From contig JACCEP010000002.1 in assembly GCA_013416395.1 (NCBI GenBank), forward strand, positions 62,001-126,000: DNA of 64,000 nt, read 5' to 3'. A program made the position numbers and the translations under genes. Shown piece after piece: positions 1-8,525 of this stretch. The notes under the pieces are model-generated. The model was not told where the DNA came from. It did no database searches and was given only the letters and a program-made list of their open reading frames with translations. This DNA is from Alcaligenaceae bacterium (GTDB taxonomy: Bacteria > Pseudomonadota > Gammaproteobacteria > Burkholderiales > Burkholderiaceae_B). Position 1 is the stretch's first letter. Every line of letters starts with the position of its first letter.

Positions 1-708
1 CTTGCGCTGATCGAATGACGCCACCACCTTGCCCTGATCGAGCAACTGCTGCGCGTAGGTGTCGGGCGATGTGATGGAGAGGGGCTGGTCGCACATAAAG
101 CGATGACCCTGCGTATCGCGACCGGCGTTAAGGCCCAACGCCTGCACAGCGATGACGGTGTCGCCCCACAAGGCGATCAGGCCGTGCGCAGGTCGTACGA
201 ACTTGACGCTGGTGACACCGTCGGCCAGTTGGTAACGCATGACTTTTGGTATGGGCAGGTGGGTGAGGGCATAGTCGAGGGCTTCTTGCAGGCCTTCGGC
301 CAGCGCTTTGCCGCGTGCCACGCCTTTTGCGTACAGGTAGTCTTGCTTGCCGTCAGACTCGCGAATGAGCGCCGAGGCAGGCGTGTCTTGCAGGCCTTTG
401 CTGGCGAGCTTTTTGATGAGGGCTGGCGTCATGTTGCCGCTTGCATCGAGGCCGATTTTGGCGGGCATGAGCTTTTCGGTATAGGGCAGGTCAGGCGCCT
501 GGCCCAGTACGGCGTCAAAGTGCACGGCCAGACGGCGTGGCGTGGCAAAGTCAGTGGTTTTGCAGTCGGCGGACAGCAACTGGTGCTGTGCCAGCACCTT
601 GCGCAGCCCTTCGGCAAAGGCCTGCCCCAGCTTGTTCAATGCCTTGGGGGGGAGCTCTTCAGTAAGCAGTTCGATCAGCAGTGGGTGCAGTGGTGTCTCG
701 TTACTCAT
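1..708 (-). CDS. glyS: Glycyl-tRNA synthetase beta subunit, N-terminal part (cut by window start)
   Basis: Beta subunit of the bacterial alpha2-beta2 glycyl-tRNA synthetase, a cytoplasmic enzyme that charges tRNA-Gly. Translating the minus strand from the ATG at 708 gives a start reading [20 protein letters not shown], the typical GlyS N-terminus with its [15 protein letters not shown] signature. The frame stays open through position 1, so only about the first 236 codons are here; the tRNA-binding C-terminal part lies outside the window. The ATG overlaps the glyQ stop codon in an ATGA arrangement, which indicates translational coupling. Full-length family members are near 700 residues. The call is firm; the missing end is a window effect, not a truncation. 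Confidence 0.95.
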   Translation of the reverse strand, partial: MSNETPLHPLLIELLTEELPPKALNKLGQAFAEGLRKVLAQHQLLSADCKTTDFATPRRLAVHFDAVLGQAPDLPYTEKLMPAKIGLDASGNMTPALIKKLASKGLQDTPASALIRESDGKQDYLYAKGVARGKALAEGLQEALDYALTHLPIPKVMRYQLADGVTSVKFVRPAHGLIALWGDTVIAVQALGLNAGRDTQGHRFMCDQPLSITSPDTYAQQLLDQGKVVASFDQRK

Positions 709-1613
709 TTTGCGGCCTCTGCGGTGGACGGGGCAAGCATGGGGAAATTTAATTGTTCGCGTGAGTCGTAATACGCTTGTGCAACCGCTCGCGACAAGTT
801 GCGAATACGCCCCATGTAGGCCGCCCGCTCGGTGACGCTGATGGCGCCACGCGCATCAAGCAGGTTAAATGTGTGGGCGGCCTTCAGGGTGACTTCGTAG
901 GCGGGCAACGCGAGCGGCACGGCAATCATGCGCTGGGCCTCGGCCTCGTAATCATTGAAATGGGCAAACAGCATGGTGGTTGAGGCATGCTCGAAGTTAT
1001 AGGCTGACTGCTCAACCTCGTTCTGGTGGAACACGTCGCGGTAGTAGATTTTTTGGCCGTGTGCGCCGTCCGTCCAGACCAGGTCGTAGACACTTTCAAC
1101 ACCTTGCAGATACATGGCCAGACGCTCGAGCCCATAAGTGATTTCGCCTGTGGCAGGCGTGCAGTCTAGCCCGCCCACTTGCTGAAAGTACGTAAATTGC
1201 GTGACTTCCATGCCATTGAGCCAGACTTCCCAGCCCAGACCCCAGGCACCCAACGTGGGGTTTTCCCAGTCATCTTCGACAAACCGGATGTCATGTTCTT
1301 TAGGGTTGATGCCCAGCGCTTCAAGCGAGCCGATGTACAGATCAAGGATTTCAGGCGGTGCCGGTTTCAGTACGACCTGATATTGGTAATAATGCTGCAG
1401 CCTGTTGGGGTTTTCGCCGTAGCGTCCATCTTTGGGGCGGCGGGATGGCTGCACATAGGCAGCGCGCCATGGTTCGGGCCCGATAGCCCTAAGAAACGTG
1501 GCGGTATGCGAGGTGCCCGCACCGACTTCCATGTCATAGGGTTGCAGGAGCGCACACCCTTGGCGGTCCCAATATTGCTGTAGCGTTAAAATGATTTGCT
1601 GAAAAGTGAGCAT
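705..1613 (-). CDS. glyQ: Glycyl-tRNA synthetase alpha subunit
   Basis: Catalytic alpha subunit of the tetrameric glycyl-tRNA synthetase. The protein is 302 residues, the normal family size, and begins [20 protein letters not shown], a textbook GlyQ start. It continues with the conserved blocks [38 protein letters not shown] and the later TYFQQVGG stretch of the class II fold. A longer open frame exists upstream, but homology begins at the ATG at 1613, so that start was chosen. It precedes glyS and overlaps it by 4 bp as an operon. The 178-bp gap to the divergent crotonase gene must hold the promoters of both directions. Confidence 0.97.
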   Translation of the reverse strand: MLTFQQIILTLQQYWDRQGCALLQPYDMEVGAGTSHTATFLRAIGPEPWRAAYVQPSRRPKDGRYGENPNRLQHYYQYQVVLKPAPPEILDLYIGSLEALGINPKEHDIRFVEDDWENPTLGAWGLGWEVWLNGMEVTQFTYFQQVGGLDCTPATGEITYGLERLAMYLQGVESVYDLVWTDGAHGQKIYYRDVFHQNEVEQSAYNFEHASTTMLFAHFNDYEAEAQRMIAVPLALPAYEVTLKAAHTFNLLDARGAISVTERAAYMGRIRNLSRAVAQAYYDSREQLNFPMLAPSTAEAAK

Positions 1614-1791
1614 GAGCGATGGCCAGTAAAGCGAAGTGCCGCAAAAGTGTACGATTTTAACTGGTTCCGCGACAAAGAAGGCCGTTGCCAGGTCTGTGTA
1701 TGTGTGATGCACGCTGTTTGCCTGGTTTTGCTGTGCTTTTTGTATTCCTGTACTTGCCGAATCAGGCGAGCAGATTTCACGAGGATGGTTT

Positions 1792-2559
1792 ATGTCAGAC
1801 TTGGTAAAAACAGAGGTCATCGACCAGATGCTGGTCATTACGCTTAATCGCCCCGAGGCGCGCAATGCCATCAACATGGATGCCGCCCGGCAACTGGCCG
1901 CCGCACTTGACCGCCTCGACAGCGACGATGACATTGTGCTGGGCGTGCTTACGGGTGCCGGCAATACATTCTGTTCAGGTATGGATCTGAAAGCCTTTGC
2001 GCGCGAAGGCCTGCGCCCATACGTGGGCGATCGCGGCTTTGCCGGCATTTGCGAAAAGCCTCCGCGCAAGCCCCTGATTGCCGCCATTGAAGGCTATGCA
2101 CTGGCAGGAGGCTTTGAAATTGCCCTGGCCTGTGATCTTATCGTTGCAGCCAGCAATGCCAGCTTTGGGGTACCCGAAGTCAAGCGCGGTATCGTGCCAG
2201 GTTCGGGCGGCATGCTGCGCTTGCCCAGCCGCATTCCCTACCATATCGCCATGGAGGCTGTACTGACAGGCGAGTTTTTCCCGGCTGATCGTATGGCCGG
2301 TTATGGCTTGGTTAATCGTGTGACCGAGCCAGGGCAGGCGCTTGAAGGCGCACTGGCGTTGGGGCGTATTATTGCGGCCAATGGCCCGCTGGCTGTGCGT
2401 ACGGCCAAGTCGGTGGTGCGTGAGTCGCGCGACTGGCGCGAGTCTGACATGTTTGACCTGCAGCGCCCTCGCATCGCCCATATCTTTACCTCGGCAGACG
2501 CCAAAGAAGGCGCAACCGCCTTCGCCGAAAAGCGCAAACCTGTCTGGACAGGTAAATAA
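1792..2559 (+). CDS. Enoyl-CoA hydratase/isomerase (crotonase) family protein
   Basis: 255-residue single-domain crotonase, cytoplasmic, acting on an acyl-CoA. The oxyanion-hole segments are visible as [12 protein letters not shown] (about residues 58-69) and [16 protein letters not shown] (100-115). Both acid residues of true hydratases appear kept: Glu129 in GVPEVKRG and Glu155 in [10 protein letters not shown], matching the two catalytic glutamates of mitochondrial enoyl-CoA hydratase. That favours hydration over isomerase or dehalogenase chemistry, but the acyl chain cannot be read from sequence. The gene is divergent from glyQ and is followed by fumarase 65 bp downstream on the same strand. 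A purine-rich GAGGA motif sits before the ATG. There is no membrane segment or signal peptide. Confidence 0.9.
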   Translation: MSDLVKTEVIDQMLVITLNRPEARNAINMDAARQLAAALDRLDSDDDIVLGVLTGAGNTFCSGMDLKAFAREGLRPYVGDRGFAGICEKPPRKPLIAAIEGYALAGGFEIALACDLIVAASNASFGVPEVKRGIVPGSGGMLRLPSRIPYHIAMEAVLTGEFFPADRMAGYGLVNRVTEPGQALEGALALGRIIAANGPLAVRTAKSVVRESRDWRESDMFDLQRPRIAHIFTSADAKEGATAFAEKRKPVWTGK

Positions 2560-2624
2560 CCTTTTTTACATCAGCATCACGGCGGGTCAGGATGGCTCGC
2601 CCTTTTTACGATTGAGCTTATCTT

Positions 2625-4151
2625 ATGACTACCGTTATTAAAGAGAGTGATCTGATCCAGTCTATTGCAGACGCGGTTCAGTTCATTAGTTTTTATCACC
2701 CCGCCGATTTCATCCAGCACCTGGCCCGTGCCTATGAGCGTGAAGAAAACCCCGCAGCCAAAGATGCGATTGCGCAAATCTTGACCAACTCGCGCATGTG
2801 TGCCGAAGGGCACCGGCCAATTTGCCAGGATACTGGCGTTGTTAACGTGTTTTTAAAGGTTGGCATGGGCGTGCGCTTTGACAGTCAGCGCAGCATGCAG
2901 GAAATCTGTGACGAAGGAGTGCGCCAGGGGTATCTGAACCCTGACAACCCCTTGCGGGCGTCTATTCTGACCGACCCCCTGTTTACCCGCAAAAACACCC
3001 GCGACAATACCCCCTGTATTGTCAGCGTCGAGCTGGTCGAAGGCGACAAGCTTGACGTGCAGGTGGCAGCCAAAGGTGGTGGCTCTGAAAACAAAGCCAA
3101 GTTTGTCATGCTTAACCCCAGTGATTCGTTGGTCGACTGGGTGCTGAAAACCGTGCCGACTATGGGGGCTGGCTGGTGCCCTCCCGGCATGCTGGGCATA
3201 GGCGTTGGCGGTACGGCAGAAAAAGCCATGCTGCTGGCCAAGCAGTCGTTGATGGAAGACATCGATATGTACGAACTGCAGCAGCGTGGGCCGCAAAATA
3301 AGATTGAAGAGCTGCGACTCGAGCTGTACGAAAAAGTCAATGCGCTGGGTATCGGCGCCCAGGGTTTGGGTGGCCTGACCACGGTGCTGGATGTCAAGAT
3401 CAATACATTTCCGACCCATGCCGCCTCCAAGCCTGTGGCCATGATCCCCAACTGTGCCGCGACGCGTCACGTGCACTTTGTGCTTGATGGCTCTGGCTCG
3501 GCTGAGCTGACGCCGCCTCCGATGGATACCTGGCCTGATGTGCACTGGGCGCCTGATTACAACAAGTCGCTGCAGGTTGACCTGAACACGCTCACGCCTG
3601 AGCAAGTGGCAAGCTGGAAGCCAGGACAGACCCTGTTGCTTTCGGGCAAGATGCTGACAGGCCGCGACGCGGCCCACAAGCGCATTCAGGACATGTTGGC
3701 CAATGGTGAAAAACTGCCCGTAGACTTTACCAACCGCGTTATTTACTACGTAGGCCCTGTCGACCCTGTGCGTGACGAAGTGGTCGGGCCTGCAGGTCCA
3801 ACGACGTCAACCCGCATGGACAAGTTTACCGACATGATGCTCGACCAGACGGGCCTGATCGCCATGGTTGGCAAGGCAGAGCGTGGCCCTGTTGCCATTG
3901 ACGCCATCCGCAGGCACAAGTCTGCGTATCTGATGGCTGTGGGTGGTTCGGCTTATTTGGTGTCCAAAGCCATTCGTGGCGCGCGGGTGGTCGGCTTTGA
4001 AGACCTGGGCATGGAGGCGATTTACGAGTTTGATGTCAAAGACATGCCTGTGACCGTTGCCGTCGATGCCCAAGGGGTGTCGGTGCATGAAACGGGGCCA
4101 AAACAATGGAAGGCCCGGATTGCCGAGATCCCTTTGATCCCGGTGAATTAA
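2625..4151 (+). CDS. Class I fumarate hydratase (iron-sulphur, single chain)
   Basis: Oxygen-sensitive class I fumarase converting fumarate and malate in the TCA cycle. At 508 residues it is a fused single-chain form with both the catalytic alpha and C-terminal beta regions. Three cysteines sit where the [4Fe-4S] ligands are expected: Cys67 in RPICQDTG, Cys185 in GAGWCPPG and Cys277 in IPNCAATRHVHF. Their spacing is close to that in structurally studied class I fumarases. The C-terminal GPTTSTRMDKF block carries substrate-binding residues. Related class I enzymes can also act on mesaconate or tartrate, and the citramalyl-type cluster just downstream makes mesaconate worth considering, but fumarase is the first choice. 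Confidence 0.93.
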   Translation: MTTVIKESDLIQSIADAVQFISFYHPADFIQHLARAYEREENPAAKDAIAQILTNSRMCAEGHRPICQDTGVVNVFLKVGMGVRFDSQRSMQEICDEGVRQGYLNPDNPLRASILTDPLFTRKNTRDNTPCIVSVELVEGDKLDVQVAAKGGGSENKAKFVMLNPSDSLVDWVLKTVPTMGAGWCPPGMLGIGVGGTAEKAMLLAKQSLMEDIDMYELQQRGPQNKIEELRLELYEKVNALGIGAQGLGGLTTVLDVKINTFPTHAASKPVAMIPNCAATRHVHFVLDGSGSAELTPPPMDTWPDVHWAPDYNKSLQVDLNTLTPEQVASWKPGQTLLLSGKMLTGRDAAHKRIQDMLANGEKLPVDFTNRVIYYVGPVDPVRDEVVGPAGPTTSTRMDKFTDMMLDQTGLIAMVGKAERGPVAIDAIRRHKSAYLMAVGGSAYLVSKAIRGARVVGFEDLGMEAIYEFDVKDMPVTVAVDAQGVSVHETGPKQWKARIAEIPLIPVN

Positions 4152-4161
4152 ACGCAGCCCA

Positions 4162-4307
4162 GCATGCCCGCGCACGTGCGAGCACGAGCAGAAAAAGTAC
4201 AGGGAGTTGATGTCTCTGTCAGGCGTGCTCGCGCAGGTGCGAGCACGGGCAGAAAAGTACAGGGGTTGATGCCTCTGTCAGGCGTACCCGCGCAGGTGCG
4301 TGGACGA
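4162..4307 (+). repeat. REP-like tandem repeat, about 2.4 copies of a 59-61 bp unit
   Basis: After the fumarase stop a unit repeats with starts near 4162, 4223 and 4282. Each copy has a CGCGCAxGTGCG core, then an AGAAAAGTACAGG stretch and a CTCTGTCAGGC end. The second copy folds into a perfect 8-bp stem, GTGCTCGC against GCGAGCAC, with loop GCAGGT; the outer copies pair less well. Units of this kind behave like REP elements or mRNA 3' stabilisers. No second location was noticed in the window. The rest of the 4152-4655 gap holds the transposase remnant and otherwise nothing recognisable. Confidence 0.75.
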
Positions 4308-4421
4308 GAGTGCGGGTAAGCTCAGCCGCGGCCCGCAGCGTCTTTAGCGCTTAAAAACGGTATGAGCGGGCACTACCCCTAAGGCGTTTGGCGATTTGGG
4401 CATAAGGTTAAGCGTAACCCC

Positions 4422-4550
4422 TTAACCTTGCAGGGCTTCATACTGATCTGGCCAGACTCGGCCCAGAGAGGCATGAGGCCCTTTTGCATTGTGGTAAGTT
4501 TCTATGTAGCGCAAAGCACGTATTTTCGTTGCGTTTTGCTGCATGGCCAT
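4422..4550 (-). pseudogene. Remnant of IS3-type transposase, C-terminal end only
   Basis: On the minus strand a 42-codon stretch ends at the TAA at 4422-4424. It reads MAMQQNATKIRALRYIETYH, then NAKGPHASLGRVWPDQYEAL. The YIETYHNxKxPHASLGxxxPxQYE pattern is the C-terminus of the DDE integrase domain of IS3-family OrfB proteins (YIExYYNxxRxHSSLGxxSPxxFE). Upstream the frame stays open for a while but no longer resembles a transposase, and no inverted repeats or OrfA were seen. It is a decayed insertion sequence fragment. Confidence 0.7.
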
Positions 4551-4655
4551 CGAGTGCTTTGGCAGAAGTAAACGGCCTCTTGCAGAAAAACGAATTCCAG
4601 ATTTACGGCGACTCAGGCAATCTATAGCCTGAACTTTTAGTATGCGGAATAAAAC

Positions 4656-5486
4656 ATGACAACACCAGATTTCAGCGCCTGGTTAGGGCGCACCGAGTCC
4701 ACCGAAGACAATCTTGACATCGGGCACGTGCGCAAAGTGGCGCTCGCAATCGGCGAGACGGCCCCCGCTGCAGGCGGCGCGCTTCCTGCTCTCTGGCAGT
4801 GGGCTTTCTTCGTAGAGGGCGTGCCATACGCCGAGATCGGCGAGGACGGGCATCCGCGGCGAGGGGGCTTTTTGCCGCCTATTGAGGGTCGCAACCGCAT
4901 GTGGGCGGGCGGGCGTGTGCATTTTCACCAGCCGCTGCGTGTGGGCACGCCAGCGCAACGCAAGTCAGAAATTATTGCGGTAAAAGAAAAAGAAGGCCGA
5001 ACCGGGAAGCTGCTGTTTGTGACGGTTAACCACCAGTACGTCCAGGACGGCGTGGTGTGCATCAATGAAGAGCAGGACATTGTTTATCGCGAGCCTAGCC
5101 CACCCAAGTTGACGGGCAGCACAGAACCACCTGAGGCGCAGTGGTCTGAATCTGTTACCCCTGACGCGGTCATGCTGTTCCGCTACTCGGCGGTCACCTA
5201 CAACGGCCATCGCATTCATTACGACTACCCTTATGTCACCGAGGTTGAAGGTTACCCGGGCCTGGTGGTGCATGGGCCTTTGCTGGCGACACGTATGTGT
5301 AGCGCTTTTCAGAAGGCACACCCAGAAAAGCGCCTGCAGTCTATGTCTTACCGAGGGTTAAGGCCTTTGACTTCGCCGCGCCCATTTCAAGCCGCTGGCC
5401 GCCTGGAAAGCAACGAAAAAGCTCAGCTGTGGGTTGAGCAGGATGGTACGCTGGCACACCAGGCTGAGCTGATTTTTTCCGTCTGA
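4656..5486 (+). CDS. Mesaconyl-C4-CoA/itaconyl-CoA hydratase-like protein (double hot-dog)
   Basis: 276-residue protein with an N-terminal FAS1-like dehydratase half and a C-terminal MaoC-type hydratase half. The second half carries the hydratase-2 motif RYSAVTYNGHRIHYD (about residues 177-191) with the catalytic Asp/His region, followed by YPGLVVHGPLLAT. This closely resembles the mesaconyl-C4-CoA hydratase family, which also includes itaconyl-CoA hydratases. A CoA-transferase and a CitE-like lyase follow in the same direction, so its likely job is making citramalyl-CoA from an unsaturated C5-dicarboxyl-CoA. The gap to the CoA-transferase is 184 bp. The exact C5 substrate is inferred from neighbours, not visible in the sequence. 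Confidence 0.85.
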   Translation: MTTPDFSAWLGRTESTEDNLDIGHVRKVALAIGETAPAAGGALPALWQWAFFVEGVPYAEIGEDGHPRRGGFLPPIEGRNRMWAGGRVHFHQPLRVGTPAQRKSEIIAVKEKEGRTGKLLFVTVNHQYVQDGVVCINEEQDIVYREPSPPKLTGSTEPPEAQWSESVTPDAVMLFRYSAVTYNGHRIHYDYPYVTEVEGYPGLVVHGPLLATRMCSAFQKAHPEKRLQSMSYRGLRPLTSPRPFQAAGRLESNEKAQLWVEQDGTLAHQAELIFSV

Positions 5487-5670
5487 TTGCCGCTTTGCCC
5501 TTGCGCACCTAATTGCCCGTGTGAGGGCCCCAAGGCCGAGCCAGGCGCGATACCGGCGCGCCGGGCAGGCACACACAGCGCACAAAAGCACAGTTACGCC
5601 GGCAATGTAAACAAGAAGGGTGTGGCGTTGAGCCACGCCCGGTTTCTGAGCTGAATTCTCGAGAATAAAT

Positions 5671-6885
5671 ATGCCAACTACCACTACCAAGCCCGCTCAC
5701 GACGCTCCGCGCCCTCTGGACGGCATTACTGTCATCAGCCTGGAGCATGCCATCGCTGCGCCGTTTTGCACGCGTCAGCTTGCCGACATGGGCGCGCGGG
5801 TCATCAAGGTGGAACGGCCGGGTGTGGGTGATTTTGCCCGAGGCTACGATGAGCGCGTCAAGGGCCTGGCTTCTCATTTTGTGTGGACCAATCGCTCCAA
5901 AGAAAGCCTGACGCTCGACTTGAAACACCCCGACGCGTCGGGTGTTCTGGAAAAACTGCTGGATGAGGCCGATGTGCTGGTGCAAAACCTGGCTCCCGGC
6001 GCGGCAGCACGTATGGGCCTGTCCTATGAGGCGCTGAGCAAGAAGTATCCCCGACTTATCGTTTGCGATATTTCCGGGTATGGGGAAGGGGGCGACTACG
6101 AAAAGAAAAAAGCGTACGACCTGCTTATTCAGAGCGAAAGTGGCTTTTTGTCGGTAACGGGTACGCCTGAAACCCCAGCCAAAGCCGGGTGCTCAATGTC
6201 AGACATTGCTGCGGGCATGTACGCCTACAGCAGTATTCTTTCGGCGCTGCTGTTGCGTGGGCGAACCGGCAAGGGCTCACGTATAGACGTGACCATGCTT
6301 GAAAGTACGGTGGAGTGGATGGGGTTTCCCATGTATTACGCTTTCGATGGGGCCGAGCCTCCTCCCCGAGCAGGCGCCTCACATGCCACGATCTCCCCTT
6401 ATGGGCCTTTCCCGGTGGGTGATGGCAGCGAGGTCATGCTGGGTCTGCAGAACGAACGTGAATGGGCGTCATTCTGCACGACCGTGCTGGGCCAGCCTGA
6501 GCTCATCGACGACAGTCGTTTCAATGCCAACTTCAAGCGCGTTGAAAACAAAGATGCACTGCGGGTGCTTATTGTTACGGTGTTTGCAGCGCTGACGCGT
6601 GAACAGGTTATTGAGCGACTTGAAGCGGCCAGCATCGCCAATGCCAGCGTAAACACCATGGCTGATGTCTGGGCCCACCCCCAGTTGCAGCAACGTGCGC
6701 GCTGGACACAGATAGATAGCGAAGTAGGCTCGCTTCCGGCATTGATTCCGCCAGCCACGAACTCTGAGTTTCAGGCCCGTATGGATAAAGTACCCGCTCT
6801 GGGCGAGCATTCTGCCGCTATCTTGCAGAAATTGGGCTATACCCCCGAGCAAATTCAAACCTACACCGAGCAGGGGATGATCTGA
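5671..6885 (+). CDS. Class III (CaiB/BaiF) CoA-transferase
   Basis: 404-residue cytoplasmic CoA-transferase. It begins with the family start LDGITVISLEHAIAAPFCTRQLADMG and has GARVIKVERPG, then the catalytic aspartate region KAYDLLIQSESGF (Asp150 by count), equivalent to the acyl-carrying Asp of formyl-CoA transferase. Next to a mesaconyl/itaconyl-CoA hydratase and a citramalyl-type lyase, it probably moves CoA onto itaconate or mesaconate, using succinyl-CoA as donor. An intramolecular mesaconyl-CoA C1-C4 transferase is the alternative, since that enzyme belongs to the same family. Its TGA overlaps the ATG of the next gene, so these two are translationally coupled. Confidence 0.9.
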   Translation: MPTTTTKPAHDAPRPLDGITVISLEHAIAAPFCTRQLADMGARVIKVERPGVGDFARGYDERVKGLASHFVWTNRSKESLTLDLKHPDASGVLEKLLDEADVLVQNLAPGAAARMGLSYEALSKKYPRLIVCDISGYGEGGDYEKKKAYDLLIQSESGFLSVTGTPETPAKAGCSMSDIAAGMYAYSSILSALLLRGRTGKGSRIDVTMLESTVEWMGFPMYYAFDGAEPPPRAGASHATISPYGPFPVGDGSEVMLGLQNEREWASFCTTVLGQPELIDDSRFNANFKRVENKDALRVLIVTVFAALTREQVIERLEAASIANASVNTMADVWAHPQLQQRARWTQIDSEVGSLPALIPPATNSEFQARMDKVPALGEHSAAILQKLGYTPEQIQTYTEQGMI

Positions 6886-7715
6886 TGACCAGCGCTGCTA
6901 AATCACTTCGCAGTGCCCTGTTTGTGCCCGCCACCCGCCCCGAGCGTTTTGAAAAAGCGCTGGCGGCTGGGGCTGACGCCGTTATCATCGACCTGGAAGA
7001 TGCGGTAGAGCGCACGGCCAAAACACAGGCCCGTGACCATGTGCGTGAATTTGCTCGTACCGCCGCACCGGCGTCATTTCTGCTACGGGTCAATGATGCG
7101 TCGACGCCGTGGTTTGAAGATGATCTTGCATTGTGTGCGGACTGCGATGCCATTGCCGGCATCATGCTGCCCAAGACTGAGTCGGCGGCTCAGGTCAGCC
7201 GCGTGGCGGCTGTTGGCAAGCCGGTTGTGCCCATTATAGAAAGCGCGCGCGGTGTACTGGCCTTGGCCGAGATAGCCGGTGCAGGTGGCATAGAGCGACT
7301 TTCTTTCGGCTACCTTGATCTCATGCTGGATACGGCCACCACACCCGATACGGCAGGTGCACGACTATTACTGGATCACATTCGGTGCCAGATCTTGCTG
7401 CACAGTGCAGCTCATGCGCTGGCGGCACCGCTGGACGGGGTTTATCCCAATTTTGCTGATGTCCAGGGCCTGGCACAGTTGGCGACACAGGTGCGTGATA
7501 TGGGTTTTGGCGGCATGCTGTGCATACACCCTAAGCAGGTAGGTGTAATTCATACGGTTTTTCAGCCTGCCGAGCAAGAGGTGAGCTGGGCCCGTCGTGT
7601 GCTGGAACAGGCCGACGCCACTGCATCGTCAGCGTTTCAGCTGGACGGGCAAATGGTGGACGCGCCGGTGATCGAACGGGCACGGCGCATAGTGGCGCAG
7701 GTGAGTGAGCAGTAG
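6885..7715 (+). CDS. CitE-like HpcH/HpaI aldolase: probable citramalyl-CoA or malyl-CoA lyase
   Basis: 276-residue TIM-barrel lyase of the CitE family. Recognisable blocks are LRSALFVPATRPERFEKAL, DAVIIDLEDAV (metal and acid residues), FLLRVN, GIMLPKTES, VPIIESARGV and the end motif CIHPKQV. CitE-like stand-alone enzymes cleave (S)-citramalyl-CoA, malyl-CoA or HMG-CoA. Coupling to the preceding CoA-transferase (start overlaps its stop) and nearness of the hydratase point to citramalyl-CoA giving acetyl-CoA and pyruvate, the last step of itaconate breakdown. Citrate lyase alpha and gamma subunits are absent, so it is not part of citrate lyase. The 233 bp after the gene hold nothing recognisable. 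Confidence 0.88.
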   Translation: MTSAAKSLRSALFVPATRPERFEKALAAGADAVIIDLEDAVERTAKTQARDHVREFARTAAPASFLLRVNDASTPWFEDDLALCADCDAIAGIMLPKTESAAQVSRVAAVGKPVVPIIESARGVLALAEIAGAGGIERLSFGYLDLMLDTATTPDTAGARLLLDHIRCQILLHSAAHALAAPLDGVYPNFADVQGLAQLATQVRDMGFGGMLCIHPKQVGVIHTVFQPAEQEVSWARRVLEQADATASSAFQLDGQMVDAPVIERARRIVAQVSEQ

Positions 7716-7948
7716 GCTGTAGTCGTGCCCGCTGGCATGAGTTGCGCGCAATGGCTCGCAATCTACGCTTCGGCGGGCATTGCACAGCAGGAAATCACCG
7801 CTGCGCCCGAAGTGAGTGGATGCGCCTGGCACACGGTGCCACAGCACCGTTGTGGGTATCTATTGCTTTGGGAAACTGTCGGGCCGTTTGCTGCAAAGAT
7901 GCTCAGGCGTTCGCAACGCCAGCAATTCGTCGACCTAATCAAGCATTG

Positions 7949-8452
7949 TTAATTGATACGGTGCAATGCCTGATCGGCGCAGGCTTCAATAAGATCGTGC
8001 AGGCCACCCTGGGCCAGCATTAGCGTGGAATCCAGATCAGCGAGTGGGCGCAGCACAAAGGCGCGTTCATGCATGCGCGGGTGGGGCACACGCAGGTCGG
8101 GCGTATCAATATCTTGGTCGCCGTAAAGCAACAGATCAAGATCCAGCGTACGCGGGGCATTACGGTATGGGCGTTGGCGCCCATGCAGGTGCTCTATGCG
8201 CTGAAGAACAGACAGCAATTCGTGCGCGTCGAGTGACGTGAGAATCTCGGCCACAGCATTGATATAGTCGGGGCCGCTGGCGTCCACGGGTGCACTGCTG
8301 TACAACGGAGAAACCCGCACAAACTCAATGTGGGGCAAACAAGCCAGCTGCTCGATGGCTTGGTGCAGGCTGGCCTCTGCGTCGCCCAGGTTGGCACCCA
8401 GGCCGACATAGGCGCGTACAGGCGGGGCACTGGGGTGCTTAGTGTGTGTCAT
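7949..8452 (-). CDS. folK: 2-amino-4-hydroxy-6-hydroxymethyldihydropteridine pyrophosphokinase
   Basis: HPPK, the folate-pathway kinase that transfers pyrophosphate from ATP to 6-hydroxymethyl-dihydropterin. It carries the N-terminal AYVGLGANLGD motif and the diagnostic RTLDLDLLLYGDQ followed by VPHPRMHERAFVLRPL, which form the nucleotide and Mg sites. The ATG at 8452 gives 167 residues, near the usual 160; an in-frame ATG at 8476 would add eight residues with no homology. It is the last gene of the minus-strand run hda, HAD hydrolase, pcnB, folK. The next folate enzyme, folP, is at the far end of the window. Confidence 0.95.
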   Translation of the reverse strand: MTHTKHPSAPPVRAYVGLGANLGDAEASLHQAIEQLACLPHIEFVRVSPLYSSAPVDASGPDYINAVAEILTSLDAHELLSVLQRIEHLHGRQRPYRNAPRTLDLDLLLYGDQDIDTPDLRVPHPRMHERAFVLRPLADLDSTLMLAQGGLHDLIEACADQALHRIN

Positions 8453-8525
8453 TAGCACCTGGTGCCATCTGAACAAGCCTGTGCGGGTGAGTGATTACCC
8501 GCTTAACCATGCCTTGTGCCATCGC

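Noticed and set aside
705-2087. Longer glyQ frame with 158 extra N-terminal residues
   Set aside because: Homology to GlyQ begins at the ATG at 1613, and the extension overlaps the divergent crotonase gene.
2853-3677. Long antisense frame within fumarase
   Set aside because: Shadow of the strong codon bias in the fumarase gene; Arg/His-rich with no motifs.
7716-7948. Small frames between the CitE-like gene and folK
   Set aside because: No ribosome sites or recognisable sequence; treated as intergenic.
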